Assembly: GCF_029168945.1 (NCBI RefSeq)
Contig: NC_083603.1
Location: 41,416,396 to 41,480,395, forward strand
Direction of reading: 5' to 3'
DNA: 64,000 bases
DNA from: Cannabis sativa
Taxonomy: Eukaryota; Streptophyta; Magnoliopsida; Rosales; Cannabaceae
Numbering within the stretch: the first letter of the stretch is position 1; each line of letters begins with the position of its first letter. The notes beneath the pieces are model-generated. The model had not been told where the DNA came from. It did not search any database and saw only the letters and a program-made list of their open reading frames with translations. Shown piece by piece: positions 34,801 to 49,800 of this stretch. Made by a program: the position numbers and the translations under genes.

Positions 34801-37800
34801 ACCTATCAAGCTAAGACTCTCAGAGATAAACAAACAAACATCAGAACTGGTTATAAGAGGATTTCAGGTGGAAATTGTTGATTAAAATCCACTTATAACC
34901 AGTCCCTTTACAATATATATCCACATCAGCAAAAGAAAATAAATACAAGTAAGCAAAAACAGTCCTAGGGTGGCTTCGCCTCTAGTGGATCAAATCTTAG
35001 CAGTTAGTTACAACTGAAAGTGTAACTAACTCCTAAGATCTTGATCAACCGACTATACTACTCTATATAAGAACAGAATCAAAGCAAATAACCTAAGATC
35101 TTGTTGGAAATTATTTTACCAGGATCTTAGATCTACTTACAAGTATGTTGATTAACATCCTAAATATGAACTTTCTAAAACGATAAATTAAACACATATA
35201 AAGTTTAAGAAACCTTACATTGGGTGCAGCGGAATAATATGACTCCTTCCGTTCAGATATCTAGCCCTTGATTCCTTTCTGTAGCAGAGCATTATCAATA
35301 TCTGAACCTGGATCTCTTTCTCTGAATCTTTGATGCTGAAACTCCTTTTGCTGAATGTCTTTCTTCACGATCTTCCTCACTATGATTGAGGTATCACTTG
35401 CTGTGTGTGGGCACTACTCATACACTAAGAAATTTCGAAATTTCAAGAGGGAAGAGAAAGAAGAAGTGGCAGCTAAAGATAGGGAGAGAGAAAGGCTCAG
35501 GTTTTTCTCTGAAGGAAAAATAGAAAATTTTAGTGTAAATTTCCTGAAGCCTTCACTATCTATTTATAGCATTCCACTAGGGTTAGATTTGAATTATATG
35601 GCATTAAAATAATGAAAAAATCAGTTTAAATTTCCTACAAAAGTGGCTGGCCCTACACTTAGTGGATTGGGCCTTGCTTTTTGCAATTTTGCAATTTTAA
35701 CACCTTTTGTATCTGATTTTCTCAAAAATACCAATTTCCTAATTCAACCATTTAAATGCCAATTCTAACTATTTAATAACTATAAATAATTATTAAATAA
35801 TATTGTCATTTATCATATTTATTAATTGAACCATACAAAGTATCATAATTAACAAATATGCCCCTATAAACTCTTTCTTTACAATTTTGCCCTTACTTAG
35901 TGAAAAATTCACAAATAGACATAGTCTAATTTGAGAATTATAATTGATTAATCAAAACCAATTACATGAGTCTTACAAGCAATATTATCTCAACTAGTGG
36001 GGGGACCATGGGTCTATATAACCGAGCTTCCAATAAGTAGATCAAGAATTTAGCACTAAAATTCACTAACTTATTAATTCTTCGTTGAATCCACGCATAG
36101 AACTTAGAATTGCACTCTCAGTATATAGAATGCTCTATATGTTCCACCATATAGACACATCATTAGTTATCCATTGTTATAATCCTAATGTGATCAATGA
36201 TCCTCTATATGAATGATCTACACTGTAAAGGGATTAGATTACCGTTACACCCTACAATGTATTTATTCCTTAAAACACTTGACCCCGTATAAATGATATT
36301 TCAGCTTATGTGAAATGAGTACTCCACCATTTATGTTCGTTTGGTCAAGCTCGAAGGAGATCATCCTTTGCTTACTATTCGCCAGATAGAAGCTATAGAT
36401 TCCATGTTTATGATAGCGCTCCCACTCAATTGCACTACCGTGTTCCCAAAATGTACGTATCACCCTGACCTAAAAGTAGGCTTAACTAACAAATCAAAGA
36501 ACACGAATAGCCTTTCAAGATTGAGCCTAATCATAACAGGATTAAGAACACTTGATCTAGGATCAACTAGACGATATTGACTTGAATAGATATTACGGTA
36601 AGTTTAATAAATCTAAGTCAAAGTTCAATATCAGTCCCTTCCGATGCATACTCCATGCATCCAACCTGAGCTTTACTTTAACCAATGCTCTGGAAAGAAC
36701 ATAGCACTTCTCCAAATGCAAGTAAACTCGTTGTAGATTATCATATCGGTAAAACCCTATGTCCGATAAATCTAGGAAACTTTATTCACATAGTCATGTT
36801 TACTTTCCAATGTGTTGACGGCACAATAAACAGATCAAGTATGTGAAAAGGGTTTCGTATGAATTTATACATTATGTACATATAATCATGAAATAAATCA
36901 TGTGAACCATGCAACATTAAATGTTATTTCGATCTATATTAATAAGTAAATCGATTATATTGAAATGAGTTTTATTTAGTGGCATAAAACCCAACAAACT
37001 CCCACTTGCACTAATATAAAACAAAAAGTGCGTTTCAAATAATCTAAACACCTTGATATACAAATCAAGTGTAGTAGTAGTAAACTCCTCGTAATAGGAT
37101 CTGAAAGGTTGAATTAACCACAACCTTTTCTCCACTATTACTCTTCCTTAATCACAAAATCATTGATAATGTGAAATTCCTCTCTATATGTTTACTCTCT
37201 TGGGATACTGGATTCTATATCTTTGGCAACTACTTTTGGTTAATCAGGAAATTAACACTAGTAGTTTAAGGCAATTTGGAATGGTGCCAAAGATGTATAG
37301 AACTTTCCTTAGACTGAATAAGTACCTTTCCTGCAGCTTTAACATTCAGTCTTTCTCTGGTAGACCTAGAGACTTCAGATAGGTTTTTACACTTCTCCAA
37401 AATCACTATTCCCCCCCCCAGAGTAACCACCATCTTATCAGAAATATTTACTAGCACATAGGCAAATTTCGAAATCTGATATGGTGTAGTCTAAGAGTTT
37501 TAAACACACCCTTATAGACTAACATATAGTTCCTCTTCTTTATCTTAGGATTTACTTGATTGTCTTCCAATGTTCTTCTCCCGGATTAATCGATACCTAC
37601 TCATTACTCCCACTCAACAGCAGGTGTCTGGTCTAAGGCATACAAAAGCATATCTAAGACCTCTCACTGTTGATGTAAGAAATTCTTTCATGGCTTTATC
37701 TTTTCTGGAATAGTTGAGACTTTTCCTTAGATAAATAAAATCTATACCTAAGAAGTTGTGAAGCTTCTATAGATTGCCATTAGAAAGAAAATGCTTCAGC

Positions 37801-40800
37801 ATCTTACTAAAGTAAGTTGCTTGCATTAGAGTAAGTAATTACCGTGTATACCACAAGCCATAGATTTAGATAAACTCAAACATATAATACTAGGAACGAG
37901 GAAGTTTGTTAAGTCTATTGAATGGACTTATAAACAAAAATTTCCTTTTATGTCCTTGTAATAGAAAACTTTAGGTTATTCCATGTGAATGGATTAAACC
38001 ATAGTTCTATTGGCTTTCTTCTTAGTTTCTTATCTTGACAATCCATTACTTGTTTAAACTCACAATGGATTTTAATCACTTGTGTCTCCCAAGTCATAAG
38101 AAGGTGAGGTCCTAGAAACTCTCCCACTACGACAAGGTACTGTGAATTATGTCGAAGAAAACTAAATGGTATTGATATCTTCGGTTGTGACAAGACAACA
38201 GAGGCAGTGGGATCATCATATGTTATATAAGATGATAGAACACTTTTGGAATCAAGAATAAATATCTCCTTTATTTGCTACTTGTGTTTCAGACTTAGTC
38301 ATTTCCTTAGAAAAGTAGTATTTGTTTGAACAAACACTTTCTTATCTATTGACAATGGGATGGTCCACCCCTAATCACTTAGAAAAGCTAACAAACCATG
38401 GTTAACAGTTCTAGCCTTTCTTAAGATTTTGATTAGGTCATCCATGAATCTAAAAGAATGATTTACATTAAGTATACAACCATTACATCATTCTGAAATT
38501 GTATTACCATAGAAGGACTTAGGCAACGACTAGTAACTAATCATCAATATGCAAATCGAAATTTCTGGGGAGGTAAGTCAAAAATCAATTTAATGATCTT
38601 TGAACTGCATATCTACTAACTATTTCTCCACCCCTATCAGTTCGCAAGATCTTTAACCACTTACCTTAATGGTTTTAACCATTGCTAGAAATTAATGAAA
38701 TTTTTCAAACATTTCAAATTTCTTTGCTAAAAGGTATAATCTAGAGTTATCGTCTTAAGAATACAACGAAAAACTCATATCCACCCCTGAATGTACATCC
38801 ATCTGCGAATGAGATGAACTACTTTCAGTGGATATAGGCATATTATCTCTTTGCAGAGATTGATCATGTCAAATTCACTATGAACAAGATACAAATGCCA
38901 TAGATTAAAAAAATGTGGTAGTGTCTTTTGATGACATAGGTTTAGTTACATCAAAGAGTTCTTAGAATAGTGCAAGTGGATCCTGGTCACAGAATACCTA
39001 ACTCATATTCCATACAGTTTGAATCCATTAATAAAAGATGGATATTAAACACTTGAGAAAGTGTAACTGTATTGTATCTGGAATTAGAAATATAAGAAAA
39101 TTTTGTTTGGATTCTAAAATTAAAGTCAAAGACTTAAATTCAACCAAATATAATGAGTAATTCTTTCTTGGACCACCACTACTAATACAAACTCTAAGTC
39201 AGATTTGCCCATACAAGTAGGAGATTTCTAGGATTGAGGATTTATATCAATTGGGAATAGAATTTCGGGATTATAATCATAAGCGTCATTTAATTTCTTA
39301 AGAGAAAATATAATGACATGAAATGATTTATAGACCATTCATCCAATGATATGTTTTGAAGCTAATTCGAAATGAATAAGCTAAGAGGAATTAGGATAAT
39401 TTCGTTTAAAATAAGAATCCAACGATGCTTCGATTAGCGAAAGACAAAGTAATCTTATTTATGTAATCTTCTTGTTTCATATTGTAAAAATACTAGTCTA
39501 AGGTGTCATCAATTGATGAACAGCTAGATGTCGCATATACAATACTTATCTTTCGAGATCTTACACTATTATGTATGTCTAATGGTGAAAATCCACTAGG
39601 GATTTATCTCATTAGATAAACAAACATATTAGACCAACAATGAAGATTCGAAATTAAACTACAACTTAATAACAGAAAATAACACGGTTCAATATAAATT
39701 CATACACAATTCAGAAATTATAAACATATAGCAAGTAGGAATGACTAGTGAAAATACTAAAACATACAATCCTAAATAATTTCCAAGGTTTTCAACAAAC
39801 TGATACAGTGTCCCGGTAGGCGAGAGTCAAAGCATCATTTATTGAATAGAGTTGTCAGCTCATCTAAAATAGAAACCATTCTAGCAACCTTTTATTCGAT
39901 CAAAATAAGAATCCAACGTTGTCCCGGTAGGCGAGAGTCAAGGTTATTCTTATTTTATGAGCTTCCACCATTGTTTCATGTTTCATAAGTTTATCTCTAA
40001 GTAGTCACCGTAGGGGAGAGTCTAATAGAGACGAAAACTTACAAAACACTTATCAAATGAAATCTTACGGTGTTAAATGCGTTCAACGAATAACCATCCA
40101 TAGGGGGACGAAGTCTAGCGTCTCGAGGTTATATTGAAAACATTTAACTTTTGTAAGACCAACAATGGAGATCGAATATCTTAATAATAATCAAGCTCAT
40201 TATTTAAAGTGAGTTGTATTTTCTTTGATTCTCTTTATTTATTCTATTTATTTTAAATATATATTTATTTAATTAAAATTTCCAATTTAGAATGAAAAAT
40301 TCCAAATATAAATTTTAATTTAATATTTATAAATTTTACTTAGATGGATATGAAAATAACATGAATTATTTCCATCTTAGTAATAATTTCCAATAAATAT
40401 TTAGAAAAATATTCAATTTAAGTTGTTACAAAATTAATTTAAATTAATTTACAACTCAAATTTAATTTTCTATAAATATATATTGCATTTCGAAAAATTA
40501 AAGTATATAAGAATACAATTTTCGAAAAATGCATATTAAAATAAAAAATAAATCCTGGAAAAATTATTCTAATTTAATGTTGGCCCAAAATTAATTAATA
40601 AAATTAATTTACAACAAAAAATATAATTTTCCTATTTAATTAAATATATAAGAAAAATTTCAAATATTTAAGTATGATGATGAAAATCAACTTAAATATT
40701 AATTTTCTATTTAATTAAATACACTAGAAAAATACTTCAAGCAAAAATATCATCTATCTAGATTTTCCTTTGACTAATTAATTCAATTTCTAATAATATA

Positions 40801-43800
40801 CTTTAATTCAATTTATTTTAAATTAATCAATAAATGAAAAAATCATTGATTTAAGTTGATCCAAGAATTAATTAAAATAATTAATTTAGAACTTAATCTA
40901 TTTTTCAAGATAAAATTCGAAATTCTAGCATTTAAGAAATGCAATTTCGAAAATTGATTAATAAAATAAAGAAAAAATATATTTTGAAAATTATTTAAAT
41001 TTAGTTGAAAAATTAAATTTCAACTAAAAATAATTTTCTATTTAATTAAATGTCATGAAAAAGAAATATTTAAGTATGATGATAAAAATCAACTTAGATA
41101 TTTAATTTTCAAATTAATTAAATGTATTAAATTCAAGAAATAAATAATTAAGTGTAGAGAAGGCTTAATTATTAATTTCTAATTTAATACTAGGAAAAAA
41201 TATACTTAAAATAAATTGTACCAAAATTAATTATATAAATAATTAATTTCACAATTTATAATATTTTCCTATTTTAATATTAGAAATAATAAGTAGTCTA
41301 GAAATAACTTGTTGGGTTTAATGCCCTAAATAAAACTCATTTCAATATAATCAAATTTACTTATTAATATAGATCAGAAACAACATTTAATGTTGCATGG
41401 TTCACATGATTTATTTCTTGATTATATGTACATAATGTATAAATTCATCTGAAACCCTTTTCACATACTTGATCCTGTTTATTGTGCCGTCAACACATTG
41501 GAAAGTAAACATGACTATGTGAATAAAGTTTCCTAGATTTATCAGACACAGGGTTTTACTGATATGATAATCTACAACAAGAGTTTACTTGTATTTGGAG
41601 AAATACTATGTTCTTTCCAGAACATTGGTTAAAGTAAAGCTTAGGTTGGATGCATGGAGTATGCATCGGAAGGGACCGATATTGAACTTTGACTTAGATT
41701 TATTAAACTTACCGTAATATCTATTCAAGTCAATATCGCCAAGTTGATCCTAGATCAAATGATCTTAATCCTGATATGATTAGGCTCAATCTTGAAAGGC
41801 TATTCGTGTTCTTTGATTTGTTAGTTAAGCCTACTTTTAGGTCAGGGTGATACGTACATTTTGGGAACACGGTAGTGCAATTGAGTGGGAGCGCTAGCAT
41901 AAACATGGAATCTATAGCTTCTATCTGGCGAATAGTAAGCAAAGGATGATCTCCTTCGAGCTTGACCAAACGAACATAAATGGTGGAGTACTCATTTCAC
42001 ATTAGCTGAAATATCATTTATACGGGGTCAAGTTGTTTTAAGGAATAAATACATTGTAGGTGTAATTCGTAATTTAATCCCTTTTACAATTAGATCATTC
42101 ATATAGAGGATCATTGATCACATTAGGATTATAACAATGGATAACTAATGATGTGTCTATATGGTGGAACATATAGAGCATTCTATATACTGAGAGTGCA
42201 ATTCTAAGTTCTATGCGTGGATTCAACGAAGAATTAATAAGTTAGTGAATTTTAGTGCTAAATTCTTGATCTACTTATTGGAAGCTCGGTTATATAGACC
42301 CATGGTCCCCCCACTAGTTGAGATAATATTGCTTGTAAGACTCATGTAATTGGTTTTGATTAATCAATTATAATTCTCAAATTAGACTATGTCTATTTGT
42401 GAATTTTTCACTAAGTAAGGGCGAAATTGTAAAGAAAGAGTTTATAGGGGCATATTTGTTAATTATGATACTTTCTATGGTTCAATTAATAAATATGATA
42501 AATGACAATATTATTTAATAATTATTTATAGTTATTAAATAGTTAGAATTGGCATTTAAATGGTTGAATTAGAAATTGGTATTTTTGAGAAAATCGTATA
42601 CAAAAGGTGTTAAAATTGCAAAATTGCAAAAAGCAAGGCCCAATCCACTAAGTGTAGGGCCAGCCACTTTTGTAGGAAATTTAAACTGTTTTTTTCATTA
42701 TTTTAATGCCAAATAATTCAAACCTAACCCTAGTGGAATGCTATAAATAGATAGTGAAGGCTTCGTGAAATTTACACTTAAATTTTCTATTTTTCCTTCG
42801 CAGAAAAACCCGAGCCTTCTCTCTCCCTATCTTTAGCTGTCACTTCTTCTCTTCCCTCTTGAGAATTTCGAAATCCTTAGTGATTACAGTAGTGCCCACA
42901 CACATCAAGTGATACCTCAATCATAGTGAGGAAGATCGTGAAGAAAGATCATCAGCAAAGGAGTTTCAGCATAAAAGATTCGGAGAAAGAGATCCAGGTT
43001 CGTATATTGATAATGCTCGCTACGTAAAGGAATCAAGGGCTAGATATCCGAACGGAAGGAGTCATATTATTCCGCTGCACCCAATGTAAGGTTTCTTAAA
43101 CTTTATATGTGTTTAATTTATCGTTTTAGAAAGTTCTTATTTAGGATGTTAATAAACATACTTGTGAGTAGATCTAAGATCCTGGTAAAATAAATTCCAA
43201 CAACTGGTATCAGAGCCATGGTAATTGATTTACTTGCAAGAAATTTGGACTTTAAAACGATTGTTTGTATGTTCTTTGGATGGTATCATGTTGTATTGAG
43301 TGTTATTTGATGATTGATTGATGTTTGTGAAATTTTCGTGAAAAATAATTGTGATTTCGTTTCTGGAATTATTTTTATTGGATAGTATGGAAAAAATTAA
43401 GCAAGTTAGCCTTTTACAGAACTCAATTTGGATTTTATTTGAATTAGTTATGATTTTTTGAAGATTTGACAAAATCGAATGTCTTGATAGTTTCATGATC
43501 GCGAACTGTCCGTACAGTTTCGGATTTTTTCCTTTTTCTTCAATTTTTCATACTTTTTCATGGAATTAACTTCCAATTTTTTGTATGGTTTTGTATATAT
43601 ACTATTACTATTCCTAATTCAATTCTAATTATCATTTTGAATTAATTTAATTTTTTTTAAATTAATTCAAGATATTAGTGTAATTTGAATTCGAATAGAA
43701 TTAGTATTTGTCTTTTTGCTTAAAAATCTATCTTATTTTTAAATTTGATTATATTTTTTTTAAATTTAAGGTCAGATTTTTTAGATATTTATAATATCTT

Positions 43801-46800
43801 TTAAGATATTTATAATATCTTTTAAGATATTTAAGATATTTTAAAAATATCTTTTAAGATATTTATAAAATCTTTTAAGATATTTTAAAATATCTTATCT
43901 TTTAAGATATTTAAAAATATCTTATCTTTTAAGATATTTTGACCTTATTTAAATTTAAAATAGACATTTATAATCATGTAATTTTAAATAGATATAAGAT
44001 AAAAAGTAGGTTTAATTTTAAATTTTTTTTATTTTCGAAATTTAATTTTAAATTCCGAAATTAATTTTTTTTTTAAATTATTTTTCGAATATTAAATTTT
44101 TTTTAATTTAATTATTTATTTATTCGAAATTATTTATTTAAAATTAAATAAATCCTACTTCCAACTATCCAGCTAACCCTGTTGCAGGAGTATGTGTTTT
44201 AGCTTGTTTGTAAGTTTTCAAAACCTATTATTACTTGATTGCAAATAGCCATGGTTACTTTTTGCCAGATCTAATGATCCGATGGCTCCTTGGTCAAGAT
44301 AATAATTTGTAACAGTATATTTACAATCTTCTTTCATCCGTGTATGACCTAGCAACATGATAGGACCCATCCAAAGTGTGCCTGTGTGAGCCTATGTGTT
44401 TAATTTGATTATAGATACATATAGGTTGTTGTTGCTAAAATAAATTATCATAGTTCTTGATAGAATTTATTTAGGCCCATTTAGTTATTGGGCTTATTCA
44501 ATTAATAACGGTTTGTTCTTATTAAGGTTAAATTCCTCTCTTTTGGGCCTTGTGTGAGAGTTGGGAGCCATAGAAGTGGGTACGACATACCGAACTCCAA
44601 GACTCCTCACACAAACCACCCCAATTGTGAAGTGCCCATTTGCACGATTTGAATGACCGTACTAGGTTAATTACACTAGTTTAACCTAATAAAAATTGAT
44701 TAGCAACAGAATTAATTTCATTTATTTTGAAATTAATTTAAGAAAAACATAGTTTAAAGAATTTTTTTTATTCTAAGCTAAACCGTGTGTATTTTCTTGT
44801 ATTTAATTAAATATAGAATTATAACCATCTAGATTCTTTACGGAACTTAATTTAAATTTTTCATTAAATATTCCTATTTAAGTTGATATTTAGTTATCTT
44901 CAACTAACCAACTTAAATCTGAATATCTTTTGAATTCAAAATTTCAAAATTAAGTTGAGGAATTTTAGGCATTGGTTATTAAGATTCTTTAGATATTTTT
45001 TAAGTTAATATCTTTTCGAATATTAACTTAAAATGGAATATTTTCAAATTAAGTGGTTACAACTTAATTTTTGATATTTAATTAAATTTAAATTTGAAAA
45101 ATATTTAAGTTCTAGATTTTTTTCTAATACAACTTAAATTAGATATTTTTTCAAATTTTGTGGAAAAGATACTTAGTCAAATAAGATATTTTCTAGATAG
45201 TTATTTGTAGACTACTTATTATTTCTAATATTAAATAGGAAAATATTATACATTGTGAAATTAATTATTTAAATAATTAATTTTGGTACAATTTATTTTA
45301 AGTATATTTTTTCCTAGTATTAAACTAGAGATTAATAATTAAGCCTTCTCTACACTTAATTATTTATTTCTTGAATTTAATACATTTAATTAATTTGAAA
45401 ATTAAATATCTAAGTTGATTTTTATCATCATACTTAAATATTTCTTTTTCATGACATTTAATTAAATAGAAAATTATTTTTAGTTGAAATTTATTTTTTC
45501 AACTAAATTTAAATAATTTTCAAAATATATTTTTTCTTTATTTTATTAATCAATTTTCGAAATTGCATTTCTTAAATGCTAGAATTTCGAATTTTATCTT
45601 GAAAAATAGATTAAGTTGTAAATTAATTATTTTAATTAATTCTTGGATCAACTTAAATCAATGATTTTTTCATTTATTGATTAATTTAAAATAAATTGAA
45701 TTAAAGTATATTATTAGAAATAGAATTAATTAGTCAAAGGAAAATCTAGATAGGTGATATTTTTGCTTGAAGTATTTTTCTAGTGTATTTAATTAAATAG
45801 AAAATTAATATTTAAGTTGATTTTCATCATCATACTTAAATATTTGTAATTTTTCTTATATATTTAATTAAATAGGAAAATTATATTTTTTGTTGTAAAT
45901 TAATTTTATTAATTAATTTTGGGCCAACATTAAATTAGAATAATTTTTTCCAGGATTTATTTTTTATTTTAATATGCATTTTTCGAAAATTGTATTCTTA
46001 TATACTTTAATTTTTCGAAATGCAATATATATTTATAGAAAATTAAATTTGAGTTGTAAATTAATTTAAATTAATTTTGTAACAACTTAAATATTTTTTT
46101 TCTAAATATTTATTGGAAATTATTACTAAGATGGAAATAATTCATGTTATTTTCATATCCATCTAAGTAAAATTTATAAATATTAAATTAAAATTTATAT
46201 TTAGAATTTTTCATTCTAAATTGGAAATTTTAATTAAATAAATATATATTTAAAATAAATAGAATAAATAAAGAGAATAAAAGAAAATACAACTCTTTTC
46301 AAATATTGAGCTTTATTATAGAGACATTCGATCTCCATTGTGGGTTTTACACCGCGTTTGTTTTAGTGAGTAATCCTCCCTAATGGAGGAACGTTCATTA
46401 GCAATTTCGCACCGTTTAACCTCGCATGATAAGTAGTTTGTAAGTGTTTTGTATGGTATGGATCACCCTAATGGTGGCGACCATACTTGACTTGCAAATT
46501 ATGAAACAATGGTGGAAGCTCATAAGATAGAATTGCCTTGACTCTCGCCTAAACGGGACAACGCTGAATTCCAATCTTGATCGAATAAAAGGTTGCTAGA
46601 ATGTTTAACATTTTAGACGAGCTGACAACTCTATTCAATGAATGGTAGCTTTGACTCTCGCCTAAACGGACACTCGATATCGCCTTGTTGAAAACCTTGG
46701 AAATTATTTAGGATTGTAAGTTTTAGTATTTTCACTTGTCATTCCTACTTGCTATATGCTTATAATTTCTGATTGTGTATGAATTTATATTGAACCATGT

Positions 46801-49800
46801 TATTTTCTGTTATTAAGTTGTAGTTTAATTTCGAATCTTCATTGTTGGTCTAACTTGGCTTGTTTATCTAATGAGATAAATCCCTAGTGGATTTTCACCA
46901 TTAGACATACATAATAGTGTTAGATCTCGAAAGATAAATATTGTATATGCGACATCTACCGTTCATCCATTGATGACACCTTAGACTAGTATTTTTATGA
47001 TATGAAACAAGAAGATTATATAAATAAGATTACTTTGACTTTCGCTAATCGAAGCATCGTTGGATTCTTATTTTAAACGAAATTATCCTAATTCCTCTTA
47101 GCTTATTCATTTCGAATTAGCTTTCAAAACATATCATTGGATGAATGGTCTATAAATCATTTCATGTCATTTTATATGACGCATATGATTATAATCCCGA
47201 AATTCTATTCCCAATTGATATAAATCCTCAATCTTAGAAATCTCCTACTTGTATGGGCAAATCTGACTTAGAGTTTGTATTAGTAGTGCTGGTCCAAGAT
47301 AGAATTACTCATAATATTTGGTATAAATTTAAGTCTTTGACTTTAATTTTAGCATTCCAAATAGAAATTTTCTTATATTTCTAATTCCGTATACAATACG
47401 CTTACACTTTTCAAGTGTTTAATATCCATCTTCTATTAATGGATTAAAAGCGTATGGAATATGAGTTAGGTATTCTCGTGACCAGATCCACTTGAAGTAT
47501 TCTAAGAACTCTTCGATGTAACTAAACCTATGTCATCATCGACACTACCACATTTTCTTAATCTATGGCATTTGTATCTTGTTCATAGTGGATTTGACAA
47601 GATCAATCTCTCGCAAAGAGTTAATATGCTCGTATCCACCGAAAGTAGTTCATCTCATTCGCAGATGAATGTACATTCAGGGGTGGATATGAGTTTTTCG
47701 TTGTATTCTTAAAATGATAACTCTAGATTATACCTTATGCAAAGAAATTTGAAATGTTTGAAAAATTTCATAAATTTCTAGCAATGGTTAAAACCATTAA
47801 GGTAAGTGGTTAAAGATCTTGCGAATCGATAGGGGTGGAGAAATAGTTAGTAGATATGCGGTTCAAAGATCATTAAATTGATTTTTGAATTATATCCAAA
47901 CTTACCTCCCGTAAATTTCGAGTTGCATGTTGATGATTAGTTACTAGTCGTTGCCTAAATCCTGCTATGGTAATACAATTTCGTAATGATGTAATGGTTG
48001 TATACTTAATGTAAATCATTACTAGATTCATGGATGACCTAATCAAAATCTTAAGAAAGGCTAGAACTGTTAACCATGGTTTGTTAGCTTTTCTAAGTGA
48101 TTAGGGGTGGACCATCCCATTGTCAATAGATAAGAAAGTGTTTGTTCAAACAAATACTACTTTTCTAAGAAAATGACTAAGTCTGAAAAACAAGTAGCAA
48201 ATAAAGGAGATATTTATTCTTGATTCCAAAAGTGTTCTATCATCTTATAACATATGATGATCCCACCGCCTGCCCTCTGTTGTCTTGTCACTACCGAAGA
48301 GATCAATACCATTTAGTTTTCTTCGACATAATTCACGGTACCTTGTCGTAGTGGGAGAGTTTCTAGAACTCACCTTCTTATGACTCGGGAGACACAAGTG
48401 ATTAAAATCCATTGTGAGTTTAAACAAGTAATGGATTGTCAAGATAAGAAACTAAGAAGAAAGCCAATAGAACTATGGTTTAATCCATTCACATGGAATG
48501 ACCTAAAGTTTTCTATTACAAGGACATAAAAGGAAATTTTCGTTAATAAGTCTATTCTATGGACTTAACAAAACTTCCTGTTCCTAGTATTATAGGTTTG
48601 AGTTTATCTAAACCTATGGCTTGTGGTATACCTGGTAATTACTTACTCTAATGCAAGCAACTTACTTTAGTAAGATGTCAAGCATTTTCTTTCTAATGGC
48701 AATCTATGAAGCTTCACAACTTCTTAGGTATAGATTTTATTTATCTAAGGAAAAGTCTTAACTATTCCGTAAAAGATAAAACCATGAAAGAATTTCTTAC
48801 ATCAACAGTGAGAGGTCTTAGATATGCTTTTGTATGCCTTAGACCGTACACCTGTTGTTGAGTGAGAGTAATGAGTAGGTATCGATTAATCCAGAGAAGA
48901 ACATTGGAAGACAATCAAGTAAATCCTAATATAAAGAAGAGGAACTATATGTTAGTCAATAAGGGTGTGTTTAAAACTCTTAGACTACACCATATCGTAT
49001 TTCGAAATTTGCCTATGTGCTAGTAAATCTTTCGATAAGATGGTGATTACTCGGGGTGGAATAGTGATTTCGGAGAAGTGTAAAAACCTATCTCAAGTCT
49101 CTAGGTCTACCAGAGAGAGACCGAATGTTAAAGTCAGCAGAAAGGTACTTATTCGGCCTAAGGAAAGTTCTATACATCTTTGGCACCATTCCAAATTGCC
49201 TTAAACTACTAAAGTGTTAATTTCCTGATTAACCAAAAGTAGTTGTCAAAGGTATAGAATCCAATATCCCAAGAGAGTAGACATATAGAGAGGAATTTCA
49301 GATTATCAATGATTTTGTGATTAAAGGCAGAGTAATGGTGGAGAAAAGGTTGTGTTTAATTCAACCTTTCAGATCCTATTACGAGGAGTTTACTACTACT
49401 ACACTTGATTTGTATATCAAGGTGTCGAGATTATTTGAAACGCACTTTTTGTTTTATATTAGTGCAAGTGGGAGTTTGTTGGGTTTAATGCCCTAAATAA
49501 AACTCATTTCAATATAATCAAATTTACTTATTAATATAGATCAGAAACAACATTTAATGTTGCATGGTTCACATGATTTATTTCTTGATTATATGTACAT
49601 AATGTATAAATTCATCTGAAACCCTTTTCACATACTTGATCCCGTTTATCGTGCCGTCAACACATTGGAAAGTAAACATGACTATGTGAATAAAGTTTCC
49701 TAGATTTATCGGACATGTGGTTTTACCGATATGATAATCTACAACAAGAGTTTACTTGTATTTGGAGAAATACTATGTTCTTTCCGTAACATTGGTTAAA

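Noticed and set aside
36341..36580. 79-codon frame, also found at 41730-41969
   Set aside because: It recurs in each LTR of the large element family and starts from a non-ATG codon; it is LTR sequence.
43230..43496. 88-codon frame, also at 52998-53351 on the other strand
   Set aside because: It lies in the non-coding leader next to the primer site and resembles no gag; recurrence only reflects the two element copies.
43785..43940. CRISPR-like or satellite array
   Set aside because: The repeats have no regular spacers and are AT palindromes inside a retrotransposon leader in a plant genome.
47530..47712. 60-codon frame as an independent gene
   Set aside because: It is a decayed GAG-pre-integrase piece of the ruined pol, with no gene structure of its own.
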